Shown here: piece by piece, positions 7,889 to 16,477 of the stretch
How positions within the stretch are numbered: the stretch's first letter is position 1
Layout: the number at the start of each line of letters is the position of its first letter
Assembly (NCBI RefSeq): GCF_900176365.1
Contig: NZ_FWXY01000024.1
Coordinates: 1-64,000, forward strand
Length of the DNA stretch: 64,000 nt
DNA from: Desulfocicer vacuolatum DSM 3385
GTDB taxonomy: Bacteria > Desulfobacterota > Desulfobacteria > Desulfobacterales > Desulfobacteraceae
Reading direction: 5' to 3'
The notes under the pieces: model-generated
Told to the model about the DNA's origin: nothing
Databases searched by the model: none
Seen by the model: the letters and a program-made list of their open reading frames with translations, nothing else
Translations under genes and position numbers: made by a program

Positions 7889-9495
7889 TGCCAGCATTTC
7901 CTGATCTGATTGTGTTTAATGCAAGTGTTTGTACCCTGGATGAAGAGGTGCCCCACGCCAGCGCCGTTGCCATATGCGGTAAATATATTCAAGCAGTGGG
8001 TGGGGACAAAGAGGTGCTTGCCCTGGCCGGTCCCGGGACCCGGAAAATTAATCTGGAGCAGCAATTGCTGCTGCCTGGATTTACAGATACCCATTTTCAT
8101 TTTTATGAATGGGCATTAAATTGCGACAGCATTGATTTTTCATCAGTTTTCAGTTTTAAAGATATGGAAAATGCCATACAGGGAAAAGCGTCTGTTCTGC
8201 CGCCGGGTCGTTGGATATTGGGCCAGGGATTTAATGAATCCGATTGGCCGGAAAACAAAATGCCTGACAGAGAAGATCTTGATCGGGTGGCCCCCTGCCA
8301 TCCGGTGTGCATCTGGCGGTGCGATCTTCACCTGGCCGTGGCCAACTCCATGGCCCTGAAACTTGCCGGAATTGACAGGCACTCCCCGGAGCCCCGGGAT
8401 GGCGTTATTGTAAGGGATGCATCGAAAAGGCCCACGGGGGTACTCAAAGAATTGGCCCCGAACCTGATAAGGGACGCCCTGCCGGAGCTGCCGGAAGCTG
8501 AGCTGCTTTGCAATATGGAAAAACGAATGTCCCAGGCCCATGCCCTGGGATTGACCGGAATACATGATATTCGTCTCATGGGAGGAGAAGAAGGCGCCAC
8601 AGCACTTCAGGCGTGGCAGACCCTTCATGCCCGGGGGAAACTTGCCCTTCGGTGTCATGTCTCTTTGCCCGGTGAAATGACACAACAGGCCGCTGCTCTG
8701 GGCTTTCACACCGGGTTTGGTGATGATCTGTTGAAAATCGGGCACTTGAAATTTTTTGCAGATGGGGGCATGGGGGCCCGCACCGCATGGGTCACGGAAA
8801 AATATATAGATGCCGCCTATGGCATGGCCCTGACCCCGGTGGAGGAGATTGAAGCTGCGGTGGGGCTGGCCGATGGGGCCGGACTTTCTTGCATGGTCCA
8901 TGCTGTGGGAGATCGGGCCTGCCATGAAATTATTGATATGTATGCCCGGATTGAAGCCCGGGGGCTCAGCCGGTGCACAATTCCCCACCGGGTGGAGCAT
9001 GTCCAGATGATCCTGCCGCAGGATCTTCATCGTTTGGCCACATTAAAGAATCTGGCCGTTTCCTGTCAACCGGCCAATTTAAGCATTGATATCTCCATGA
9101 TTGACCAATGCGTGGGAGAACGGGCAAGATATGCCTACAATCTTAAAAATATCCTGGACAGTGGTGTGCCCATGATGCTCAGTTCCGACGCCCCGGTGGC
9201 AGACCCCAACCCCTTTGCCGGGATTTATGCGGCGGTGAACCGGAAACGTGCAGATAAAATCCCAGGGAAGGGATGGTACATGGAACAGGCTCTCACGGTG
9301 GCTGAGGCGGTGAAGGGATATTCTTTGACCCCGGCCCGGGCATCCGGCTGTGGGGAATCTCTGGGTTCCATAACCCCTGGAAAACTGGCGGATATGGTGG
9401 TAACCGATCGAAATATATTTAAAATACCTCCGGAAGACATCCTTGATACCAAGGTGGTCATGACCCTTTTCAACGGCCGGGTGGTCCATGGATGA
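7888..9495 (+). CDS. YtcJ-like amidohydrolase
   Basis: A 535-residue member of the amidohydrolase superfamily (Amidohydro_3, YtcJ/N-substituted formamide deformylase-like). Metal-site elements are visible: FTDTHFHFYEW (HxH near residue 70), FFADGGMGARTAWV, CMVHAVGDRACHEIID, IPHRVEHVQM and MLSSDAPVADPNPFAGIYAA. The C terminus, GSITPGKLADMVVTDRN, is typical of the small beta domain. The ATG at 7888 overlaps the racemase TGA, with AAGGAT upstream; a TTG three bases earlier is less likely. Its substrate is unknown. Coupling to the racemase suggests hydrolysis of an N-acyl or cyclic amide feeding the same pathway. The end overlaps the next gene by 8 bases. Confidence 0.85.
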   Translation: MPAFPDLIVFNASVCTLDEEVPHASAVAICGKYIQAVGGDKEVLALAGPGTRKINLEQQLLLPGFTDTHFHFYEWALNCDSIDFSSVFSFKDMENAIQGKASVLPPGRWILGQGFNESDWPENKMPDREDLDRVAPCHPVCIWRCDLHLAVANSMALKLAGIDRHSPEPRDGVIVRDASKRPTGVLKELAPNLIRDALPELPEAELLCNMEKRMSQAHALGLTGIHDIRLMGGEEGATALQAWQTLHARGKLALRCHVSLPGEMTQQAAALGFHTGFGDDLLKIGHLKFFADGGMGARTAWVTEKYIDAAYGMALTPVEEIEAAVGLADGAGLSCMVHAVGDRACHEIIDMYARIEARGLSRCTIPHRVEHVQMILPQDLHRLATLKNLAVSCQPANLSIDISMIDQCVGERARYAYNLKNILDSGVPMMLSSDAPVADPNPFAGIYAAVNRKRADKIPGKGWYMEQALTVAEAVKGYSLTPARASGCGESLGSITPGKLADMVVTDRNIFKIPPEDILDTKVVMTLFNGRVVHG

Positions 9496-10888
9496 CAACG
9501 ATCTTGATGTTGGGTATCTAAGGGCTATTTTTGATCAGTCAGCCGATGGTTTGATGATTTGTGATGCCCAGGGCAGAATACTTAAAATGAACCGCAGTGC
9601 TGAACGACTCAATGGAATTAAAGCCTCCGAGGTGTTGGGAAAGAAGGTGGCCAGTCTTGTTAAAGAAGGACAGCTGGACAGATCTGCCACCCAGGAGGTG
9701 CTGGAAACCAGTCGTCAGGTCAGTGTGGTCCAGGTCACCCCTAAATCGGGGTATACGCTTCTGGTCACGGGGACTCCGGTGTTTGACACCAATCATGACA
9801 TTGCCTTTGTGGTGGTGAATGAACGGGATATTTCTCTTATTGAAAACATGCGTCAGGAGCTTGACCGCACCCGGCAGGAATCCGAGAAAATACGAAATGA
9901 ACTCACGGAATTAAGTCTGCTGGAATTGAAAGAGAACAATATTGTGGCTGAAAGCAATCCCATGAAGCAGACCCTGCATCTGGCCCTTAAACTTGCCGGC
10001 ATTGATGCCTCCCATATTCTTATCCAAGGAGAATCCGGCACAGGTAAAGGGTTGCTGGCCAAATTCATCCACGCCCACAGCTCCCGGCGAAAAAAAACCT
10101 TTATGCAGATAAATTGTGCAGCCCTGCCGGAAAATCTTTTGGAGGCAGAGCTGTTCGGTTATACAAAGGGGGCGTTCACCGGAGCAAAGGAAACGGGTAA
10201 ACCCGGCCTTTTTACCCTGGCATCCGGAGGCACATTGTTTCTGGATGAAATTGGAGAGATGCCCCCCCGGGTCCAGGCGAAATTATTAAAGTGTCTGGAC
10301 GATCACGAAATAATGCCCATTGGCGGTACCACGGGAAAAAAGATCGATTGTACCATCATTGCCGCCACCAACCGGGATTTGAACCAAAGGGTTGCCACAA
10401 AACAGTTCCGTCTGGATCTGTTGCACCGTCTGAACACCTTCCCCCTTTCCATTCCTCCTTTGCGGGAGCGGCCCGAGGATATCCTGGAGCTGGTAAATCT
10501 TTGTCTTAAAAAGTATAACAAAAGATACCGTCGCCGGACACATATGGGGTATAAAGCCTTTGATGCCCTGAAAGCATATGAATTTCCCGGTAATGTTCGG
10601 GAACTGATTAATATCGTCAAGCAGGCCGTTGTCATGTGCGATGGAAGGTCTCTTGACGATTATATTATCCATGCCACTGCACCTGCCGGGCGCTGCATTT
10701 CGCCGGTTAAATCCACCAAAAATCCCACGGATCTTCCGGGAAAACTCATGGCTGTGGAGCATGATATGCTCCGGCAGGCGGTTCAGCAATGTCGTACCAC
10801 CCGGGAGATTGCCGAATTTCTTGGCATCAGTCAGCCCACCGTTGTCAGGAAACTGAAAAAACACAGTATGGGCAGGTTAAAGAAATAA
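9488..10888 (+). CDS. PAS-domain sigma-54-dependent transcriptional activator
   Basis: A 466-residue NtrC-family enhancer-binding protein. A PAS sensor occupies about residues 1-120 (AIFDQSADGLMICDAQGRILKMN). An AAA+ domain spans about 150-390 with Walker A GESGTGKG, the sigma-54 contact loop FTKGAFTGA-like (YTKGAFTGAKE), Walker B TLFLDEIGEM and the arginine finger region. A Fis-type helix-turn-helix ends the protein (TTREIAEFLGISQPTVVRKL). There is no receiver domain, so it probably senses a small molecule through PAS. It overlaps the amidohydrolase gene and precedes the transporter, so it is the likely regulator of this locus. I could not find a convincing -24/-12 promoter nearby. Confidence 0.92.
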   Translation: MDDNDLDVGYLRAIFDQSADGLMICDAQGRILKMNRSAERLNGIKASEVLGKKVASLVKEGQLDRSATQEVLETSRQVSVVQVTPKSGYTLLVTGTPVFDTNHDIAFVVVNERDISLIENMRQELDRTRQESEKIRNELTELSLLELKENNIVAESNPMKQTLHLALKLAGIDASHILIQGESGTGKGLLAKFIHAHSSRRKKTFMQINCAALPENLLEAELFGYTKGAFTGAKETGKPGLFTLASGGTLFLDEIGEMPPRVQAKLLKCLDDHEIMPIGGTTGKKIDCTIIAATNRDLNQRVATKQFRLDLLHRLNTFPLSIPPLRERPEDILELVNLCLKKYNKRYRRRTHMGYKAFDALKAYEFPGNVRELINIVKQAVVMCDGRSLDDYIIHATAPAGRCISPVKSTKNPTDLPGKLMAVEHDMLRQAVQQCRTTREIAEFLGISQPTVVRKLKKHSMGRLKK

Positions 10889-11275
10889 CACTTGTCGTCA
10901 TCGTGACACAGCTTGATCGTCACTTTCACCATGCCGGTGAATTTGTGGATCTTATTCCGGGTACCACATTGGAAACAGGATCGCCGGAATAGAAAAATAG
11001 AGGTATTTTAATTTCTTGATTCACATTTAGATCAAAGTCTTCAAAACCCCTTTCAATAATATGTTTTGGAGAATATGCTTAGATTCATAATTAAATCTTT
11101 TTTGTATTGTCTTTAAAATCAGGATGTTGAGCTTTTAGGGATGATTCATTAATGAATTAAATGCCGATTTTTATTTTTTGTGTTAGAAATTTGGTTGTTA
11201 AAATTACTTTTAATTCAGTAGTTTACAATAAATCGTCGGTGGCGGCATGTTAATTGTAATGTTAATTAATTTTTA
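10889..11275. other. AT-rich intergenic region before the Pot-type transporter
   Basis: The 676-base gap between the regulator and the first permease holds this AT-rich stretch and repeat A1. I looked for a sigma-54 promoter (GG-N10-GC) and did not find a persuasive one. No coding region is apparent. Confidence 0.4.
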
Positions 11276-11461
11276 ACTCAACTTTCGGTGTTCGCATTTC
11301 GTGGTGGGGTCAGGCTTTCGTTATTGACATTATCGAGGCTTTTTTCGTTGGCAAAGGCCCTGGTCGATAACATCAATAACAAAAGCCTGACCCCGTCGGC
11401 ACACTGACCCCATCGGTACATTTAAAAATGCCGGCTTTGAAATGAAGCCCGAAAGTTGAGT
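11276..11461 (+). repeat. Family A repeat, copy A1 (complete MITE-like)
   Basis: The ends are the perfect inverted repeats ACTCAACTTTCGG and CCGAAAGTTGAGT. The element is flanked on both sides by TTTTA, a 5-bp target duplication. The interior is a long imperfect palindrome around GGCTTTCGTTATTGAC and its complement. It has no coding capacity beyond short fortuitous ORFs. Confidence 0.85.
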
Positions 11462-11564
11462 TTTTAAGATTCATAACAATTGTTCTTTCTTTACCCCTCC
11501 ATGGTGACGGCCAAATATTTACGATGGTCTTTGGGATTAAAATAGAAAATACAGGACATCCTTC

Positions 11565-12431
11565 ATGAAAGAAAAAACATGGAAACCGTGGTTATTGTTA
11601 TCTCCTTCACTGGCAGCTGTTTTTTTACTTCTGGTGGTTCCGGTCTGTTTTGTCATTGTTTACAGTTTCTGGCTAAGGGCCCCCAGCGGGCAGGATATCC
11701 CTGCCTTTCAGATGGGAAATTACGCCAAGTTTTTCGCAGATTTCTTTTATCCCTCCATTCTTTTGAAAACCCTGAGGGTGGCCCTGGAAACTGTTTTTTT
11801 CTGTCTGATCATGGGGTATATTCCAGCCTATTTTTTTTATAAGACCGAATCACGGTTCAAGCCCTACCTCATGGTGCTGGTCATGCTGCCGTTCTGGATC
11901 AGCTTCATCATCCGGACCCTGAGCTGGATCAACATACTGGGGGATTCCGGTTTAATCAATCATCTCTTGATGAATATGGGTATCATTAAAAGTCCCCTTG
12001 CCATGCTGTACAATGAGGGGGCCGTTATCATGGGACTTTTACAGTATCTGTTGCCCTTTATGATAATGAACATCTATGTGAGCCTGGACGGCATTGATAA
12101 AAGTCTTGTGGAGGCTGCCAAAAGTCTGGGGTGCACCGAATGGCAGGCATTTCGAGAGGTGACGCTTCCCCTGAGCCTGCCCGGTGTGAGTGCCGGGTGT
12201 CTTCTGGTGTTTGTCCTCACCTGCGGTACCTATCTGCCCCCCATGATTCTTGGGGGACCGGGCAACGGCATGATTGCCAATTTGATTTTCAAGCGGGTTA
12301 TCGGCACCCTGGACTGGCCCTTTGGATCTGCCATCAGCACCATTTTGCTCTTATTGCTGATTCTCATTGTTTACACCTACAACCGGTACCTGGGTATCAA
12401 TCAGATTTTTAAATCCATGAGTAATTCATGA
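11565..12431 (+). CDS. ABC transporter permease, spermidine/putrescine (PotB) type
   Basis: A 288-residue inner-membrane permease with about six hydrophobic helices. The first is LLLSPSLAAVFLLLVVPVCF. The EAA loop that docks to the ATPase is clear (LVEAAKSLGCTEWQAFREVTLPLSLPGV). Family members form one half of the channel importing polyamines, some opines or amino-acid derivatives. The other half is the permease at 12725, separated by a repeat-filled gap, with the binding protein at 13678 and ATPase at 14908. An AGGA sits before the ATG. The exact substrate is not evident. Confidence 0.88.
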   Translation: MKEKTWKPWLLLSPSLAAVFLLLVVPVCFVIVYSFWLRAPSGQDIPAFQMGNYAKFFADFFYPSILLKTLRVALETVFFCLIMGYIPAYFFYKTESRFKPYLMVLVMLPFWISFIIRTLSWINILGDSGLINHLLMNMGIIKSPLAMLYNEGAVIMGLLQYLLPFMIMNIYVSLDGIDKSLVEAAKSLGCTEWQAFREVTLPLSLPGVSAGCLLVFVLTCGTYLPPMILGGPGNGMIANLIFKRVIGTLDWPFGSAISTILLLLLILIVYTYNRYLGINQIFKSMSNS

Positions 12432-12460
12432 CGGTTTTTATTAACCATAAAACCCCCGGG

Positions 12461-12610
12461 CAACCTCAGCAGAGCCGCCCCCCGACGGGCAATAGGAACC
12501 GGACAATTGAGCTGTCTACAGTTCCGGTCCGGGCCCATTGCCCGTCGGGGGGCGGCGGTATAATACCATTTAGCTCCGCGTCTACGACCCTATATTTGTT
12601 GTGTTCGCCA
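12461..12610 (+). repeat. Family B repeat, copy B1
   Basis: A stem-loop core with left arm CCGACGGGCAAT and right arm ATTGCCCGTCGG encloses the conserved AGCTGTCTACAGTTCCGG segment. A 40-base tail leading to TTGTTGTG follows. With C1 it fills nearly the whole 293-base gap between the two permease genes. Confidence 0.75.
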
Positions 12611-12627
12611 GGAGATGCTCGTTTATA

Positions 12628-12700
12628 TGAAATACGCCTCAAATCAGGGGTGTGTTTCAGGCTTTGTTGTGGGTAGGCCCGGCCCGGGCATGGCAATTGT
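12628..12700 (-). repeat. Family C repeat, copy C1 (inverted, diverged)
   Basis: On the minus strand this reads through CCTGATTTG...TATTTCATATAAA, the family C 3' half, with part of the 5' half. It ends about 24 bases before the second permease start. Confidence 0.6.
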
Positions 12701-12724
12701 GTAAAAAAAACGTAAGGATCTAAT

Positions 12725-13522
12725 ATGAAAAAATTCATTTCCGGATGGTCATTGATAAAACTTTACACCCTGCTGATTTATGTGTGGATGTTCACTCCCA
12801 TTGTGGCCGTGGTGATCCTGGCGTTTAATCCCCAGCAGTTTGGCACCTTTCCCATGGAAGGCTTTAGTTTTAAATGGTTTGTGAAGCTTTCCCGCAATGC
12901 CACTATTCTGGATGCCTTTAAAAATTCCCTGGTGCTGGGGGGATTTACAGCGGTGTTTTCAACGGCCATTGGGGTTCCTGCGGCCATGGCGTTCATTCGA
13001 TATGATTTCAAGGGCAAAGACTTTTTAAATACCCTGCTCATTGCCCCCATCATGATTCCCGAGGTGGTGTTGGGGGTGGCCCTGCTTTTGTTTATCCGGT
13101 GGCTGCAACAGCCCAAAAGTTTTGCCTTGCTGCTCATTGGCCATGTGGTGCTTACCTTGCCCTATGTGCTGCTCATTGTCCAGGCAAGGCTTGTGGGGAT
13201 AAAAAAAGAATATGAGGAAGCGGCCCTGTCCCTGGGGGCCAGTCCCTTTCAAACCTTTAAGGAGATCACCTTTCCTTTGCTGGCCCCGGCCATTTTTGCA
13301 GGCATGCTGTTTTCTTTTACCATCTCCTTTGATGATGTAACGGCAACCCTTTTCTGGGCAACGGCCCAGAATCAGACGGTGCCTGTAAAGATATTTGGTA
13401 TGTTGAGAAATTCCATCAGTCCGGAAATCAATGCCCTGGGAGCGGTGATGATTGTTCTTACCGTTTCCATTCCCCTTGCGGCAGGCTACGTGACCCGGCG
13501 CTTTGCCCGGGGAAGTAAGTAA
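12725..13522 (+). CDS. ABC transporter permease, spermidine/putrescine (PotC) type
   Basis: A 265-residue membrane permease with about six helices, beginning LIKLYTLLIYVWMFTPIVAV. The ATPase-docking EAA loop reads EEAALSLGASPFQTFKEITF. It pairs with the permease at 11565. AAGGA precedes the ATG at good spacing. The operon is interrupted on each side of this gene by non-coding B and C repeats rather than by other genes, so co-transcription with the rest of the transporter is still expected unless those hairpins terminate or process the message. Confidence 0.9.
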   Translation: MKKFISGWSLIKLYTLLIYVWMFTPIVAVVILAFNPQQFGTFPMEGFSFKWFVKLSRNATILDAFKNSLVLGGFTAVFSTAIGVPAAMAFIRYDFKGKDFLNTLLIAPIMIPEVVLGVALLLFIRWLQQPKSFALLLIGHVVLTLPYVLLIVQARLVGIKKEYEEAALSLGASPFQTFKEITFPLLAPAIFAGMLFSFTISFDDVTATLFWATAQNQTVPVKIFGMLRNSISPEINALGAVMIVLTVSIPLAAGYVTRRFARGSK

Positions 13523-13524
13523 AA

Positions 13525-13620
13525 ATAACCGCCACGGGCGGACCGTATTCTGACCTCGTTCCGCCCACAACAAAGGTAGAAATATTCCCCGGGTTTGCGG
13601 GGCATTTCATATAAAAAAAA
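13525..13620 (+). repeat. Family C repeat, copy C2
   Basis: Two hairpins in order: GGGCGGACC...GTTCCGCCC, then GAAATA...TATTTC-like arms ending TTTCATATAAAA. It lies in the leader of the periplasmic binding protein gene, 57 bases before the ATG. Confidence 0.8.
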
Positions 13621-13677
13621 ATTGAGTTGCCAACGGATGTACCTGGTTTTTAACCTGAAACAATTAAGGAGAAAAGA

Positions 13678-14838
13678 ATGGGAAAAAATTTGGAAAAACG
13701 ATTGGACGAAGTGTATGAAAATTACAAGAATGGCAATATCTCCCGCAGGGATTTTGTTAAGTTCGTCGGTATTGCCGGTGCATCCCTTGGCATCATGGCC
13801 GGACCTTCCGGACTGGTGAGCCGGGCCTTTGCCGCAGACAAATCCATTACCTGTCACTCCTGGGGCGGCACCACCTCTGAAGCATTGAGAAAATTTGCCT
13901 TTGATCCCTTTACCAAGTCCACGGGCATCAAGGTGATTGATGCAGCCTTCACCGGCATGGATGCCTTTTTAACCCAGGTGAAAGCATCCATTCCACCGGG
14001 GGGAGAGTTTAACATTGCCCATTTAAGTGCTGTGTATGATTATGCCCGGTACACCGACCTTGGGTTTGGGGTGGCCCTGGATGAGGCCAAAATTCCCAAT
14101 TTGAAAAATGTTATGACAAAAATGACAGAAACCCTGCGTAAAATTTCCAAGGGGACTCTCTCCGCCGTGCCCTACGATCTGGGCCAGACCGGTATTGCCT
14201 ACAACACGGATAAAATATCCAAAGAAAAAGCCGAAAAGCTGGGGGCCTCCCTGTTGTATGACAAAGACTTGAAAGGAAAGATAGGCTCCTGGGGCGGTGA
14301 TTTCAGGACAAACATGTGGTATGCGGCCCTGCACACCGGTCAGAGCCCCAATAACATCACGGATGAGAAGGCCGTGTGGAATGCCTTAAAGGAACAGCGG
14401 GGGTTGATCAAGAAATATTGGGCATCGGGATCGGAACTCATGAGTCTTTTGGCCAACGGCGATATCTATGCCACAGTGGCATGGTCCGGTCGGGTGGCAG
14501 CATTGCAGAAACAGGGCCATCCCATCGGGTACCTGGCCCCGGACGGCACCTATTCCTGGATGGAGTACATGTATGTGCTTAAGGGCACAAACCTTGATGT
14601 GGCCCAGCAACTGCTCAACTTCATGCTGGAACCGGCTGCATCCATTGCCGTTGCCCAGGGTCAGAATTATCCCACCAGCCTGGATCCCACCAAGATTGAT
14701 ATGCCCGAAGATGTGAAGAAACTTCCTGCCTTTGATCCCACAGGAAAGTTGGATGGATACTTGTTTGCCGATCCTGCCTATTGGAATGCCCATCAATTGG
14801 ACTGGGCCGAAAAGTGGGACCGGATCATGGCTGGCTGA
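13678..14838 (+). CDS. Periplasmic substrate-binding protein, PotD/PotF type, Tat-exported
   Basis: A 386-residue extracellular solute-binding protein for the Pot-type transporter. The N-terminal signal has a twin-arginine motif (SRRDFVKFVG) followed by a hydrophobic stretch and AFAADK, so export by the Tat pathway is likely. Most PotD-like proteins use Sec, though Tat versions are known. The mature protein starts SITCHSWGGTTSEALRKF, as in polyamine/iron-type binding proteins. AAGGAG lies 7 bases before the ATG. A hairpin at 14855 follows the gene, which may let this component be made in excess over the ATPase. Confidence 0.88.
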   Translation: MGKNLEKRLDEVYENYKNGNISRRDFVKFVGIAGASLGIMAGPSGLVSRAFAADKSITCHSWGGTTSEALRKFAFDPFTKSTGIKVIDAAFTGMDAFLTQVKASIPPGGEFNIAHLSAVYDYARYTDLGFGVALDEAKIPNLKNVMTKMTETLRKISKGTLSAVPYDLGQTGIAYNTDKISKEKAEKLGASLLYDKDLKGKIGSWGGDFRTNMWYAALHTGQSPNNITDEKAVWNALKEQRGLIKKYWASGSELMSLLANGDIYATVAWSGRVAALQKQGHPIGYLAPDGTYSWMEYMYVLKGTNLDVAQQLLNFMLEPAASIAVAQGQNYPTSLDPTKIDMPEDVKKLPAFDPTGKLDGYLFADPAYWNAHQLDWAEKWDRIMAG

Positions 14839-14854
14839 TTGCGTAAAGGTCAAC

Positions 14855-14885
14855 ACCCCTTGAGCTAAGGGCTCAAGGGGTATTT
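14855..14885 (+). terminator. Attenuator/terminator between binding protein and ATPase genes
   Basis: An 11-bp stem ACCCCTTGAGC / GCTCAAGGGGT with a 5-base loop, followed by ATTTT. The T tract is short, so partial termination or mRNA 3' end protection is likely. Confidence 0.55.
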
Positions 14886-14907
14886 TAAAACAGTGGGAGA
14901 AAATGGT

Positions 14908-16005
14908 TTGACACAAGAAAAAAATCCGGCTTTTGTCAGGTTTCAGGGAATTGAAAAACGGTATGGCAAGGTGGTGGCCGTGAAAAAAATGGATCTGGAA
15001 ATTCCGGAAGGTGCATTGGTCACGCTATTGGGGCCTTCGGGGTGCGGGAAAACCACCTTGCTGCGCATGCTGGCAGGCCTTGAGACACCCACCGGTGGGG
15101 ATATTTTCATCAAGGGAAAGCGCATTAATGATACCCCCATCCATAAACGGAATCTGGGCATGATTTTTCAGAATTATGCCCTGTTTCCCCATAAAAGTAT
15201 TTTTGACAACGTGGCCTTTGGGTTAAAATATCGGGCTGTTCCTAAATCTGAAATAAAGGACAAGGTTGAAAAAGCCCTGGAAACGGTGCGCCTTCCCGGG
15301 GTGGGAAACCGAAATCCCTCCCAGCTTTCCGGGGGGCAGCAGCAGCGCATTGCCCTGGCCCGGGCCATTGTCATTGAGCCCGATGTGCTGTTGATGGACG
15401 AGCCTTTGTCTGCCCTGGATGAAAATTTAAGGGAAGACATGCGCCGGGAAATTGATAATCTCCAGGCTGAACTGGGGGTGACCACCATTTTTGTCACCCA
15501 TGATCAAAGAGAAGCTCTTTCCATGTCAGACAAGGTGGTGGTGATGAAGGACGGGCTTGTCCAGCAGGAGGGCACCCCCGAAGAGGTTTACAATAATTCT
15601 GCCAACCATTTTGTGGCTGATTTTTTGGGACATTCCAATTTTTTAAGTGCTGTGGTTGAAGAAAAACACAACGATGTTCTCAAAGTCCGCCTGGATGATA
15701 AGAGCAGTTGCCTGGTGAGCCCGGTGGGGAATTTTGAAAAAGGGGATAAGGCGGAAATCGTGATCCGTGCCCAGAAAATGAAACTGGGGTACCAGGACGA
15801 ACACTCCCCGGAAGAAGATATGAATTTTTTTCACGGCACCATTGTGGACCGCAGTTACATGGGGGGCGAGGTGAGTTATTTTGTGGAACTCCCCGGAAAA
15901 CAGGTGCTGCATGTCATTAATTTTGTGAAACGTTCTCCCTATCGTCGGGGGGACGATGTGTATGTGAAAGTGGACCCATTTCATTGTCGATTGCTGCAAT
16001 CATGA
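14908..16005 (+). CDS. ABC transporter ATP-binding protein, PotA type
   Basis: The ATPase of the Pot-type importer, about 365 residues. Walker A is GPSGCGKTT, the signature is LSGGQQQRIALARA, Walker B is LLMDEPLSALD, and the switch His is in FVTHDQREAL. The C-terminal 120 residues form the TOBE-like regulatory domain of the PotA/MalK branch. I prefer the TTG at 14908 because GGGAG lies 8 bases before it; a GTG at 14893 in the same frame has no ribosome binding site. It powers uptake through the two permeases at 11565 and 12725. Confidence 0.9.
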   Translation: MTQEKNPAFVRFQGIEKRYGKVVAVKKMDLEIPEGALVTLLGPSGCGKTTLLRMLAGLETPTGGDIFIKGKRINDTPIHKRNLGMIFQNYALFPHKSIFDNVAFGLKYRAVPKSEIKDKVEKALETVRLPGVGNRNPSQLSGGQQQRIALARAIVIEPDVLLMDEPLSALDENLREDMRREIDNLQAELGVTTIFVTHDQREALSMSDKVVVMKDGLVQQEGTPEEVYNNSANHFVADFLGHSNFLSAVVEEKHNDVLKVRLDDKSSCLVSPVGNFEKGDKAEIVIRAQKMKLGYQDEHSPEEDMNFFHGTIVDRSYMGGEVSYFVELPGKQVLHVINFVKRSPYRRGDDVYVKVDPFHCRLLQS

Positions 16006-16147
16006 GCTGATTCTTCCCATATATTCGGTGTTGTGATCAACCCTTTTTACTTGATGACTTCTTTTTTGCGAAACCGGCCATAAAAAATGGAGTCATCACG
16101 TTTTAACAGGAAAATTGCGTTTTGGCGAAGGCAAAGGTGAAAACAGC

Positions 16148-16477
16148 GTGGCAGAACTTTCAAATTTCATTCCCTTGAAAAAGAGTTTTCTGTGGGTCAA
16201 GCAACATCTGGATCCCTCTTGGAGCTATATTGTCATTGAAAACAATGGAAACTCACAGGGATTGTCCTTGTTTAAGATGGATCACAGGGTTTATGCCTGT
16301 TTAAAACAAGAGAATTACACTTGGCAACAGGTCATTGACATGGATGTTTCCAGGGAATACTTAGTGATACGGATTCCGCCTGATAATGAGGAAACGCGTT
16401 TGGGCAGGATCATGGGGCTCGGGTTTCCCGGAAATACAGTGTATTATTTATACAAAGCTGAAGAGATAAGAAAATGA
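16148..16477 (+). CDS. Small hypothetical protein coupled to the KamA-like gene
   Basis: About 109 residues from the GTG at 16148 (AAGGTG upstream); an in-frame TTG at 16115 would add 11 residues. No recognised domain. It contains WSYIVIENNGNSQGLSLF and a C-terminal GFPGNTVYYLYKAEEIRK, and is soluble with no signal peptide. Its stop overlaps the ATG of the large radical SAM gene (ATGA), so the two are translated together. That makes a partner or accessory role for the radical SAM protein plausible, but this is only context. Confidence 0.7.
   Translation: MAELSNFIPLKKSFLWVKQHLDPSWSYIVIENNGNSQGLSLFKMDHRVYACLKQENYTWQQVIDMDVSREYLVIRIPPDNEETRLGRIMGLGFPGNTVYYLYKAEEIRK

Noticed and set aside
10789-10992. 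Coding remnant after the sigma-54 regulator
   Set aside because: A frame reading VTQLDRHFHHAGEFVDLIPG looks protein-like but is short, overlaps the regulator end and has no start or family.
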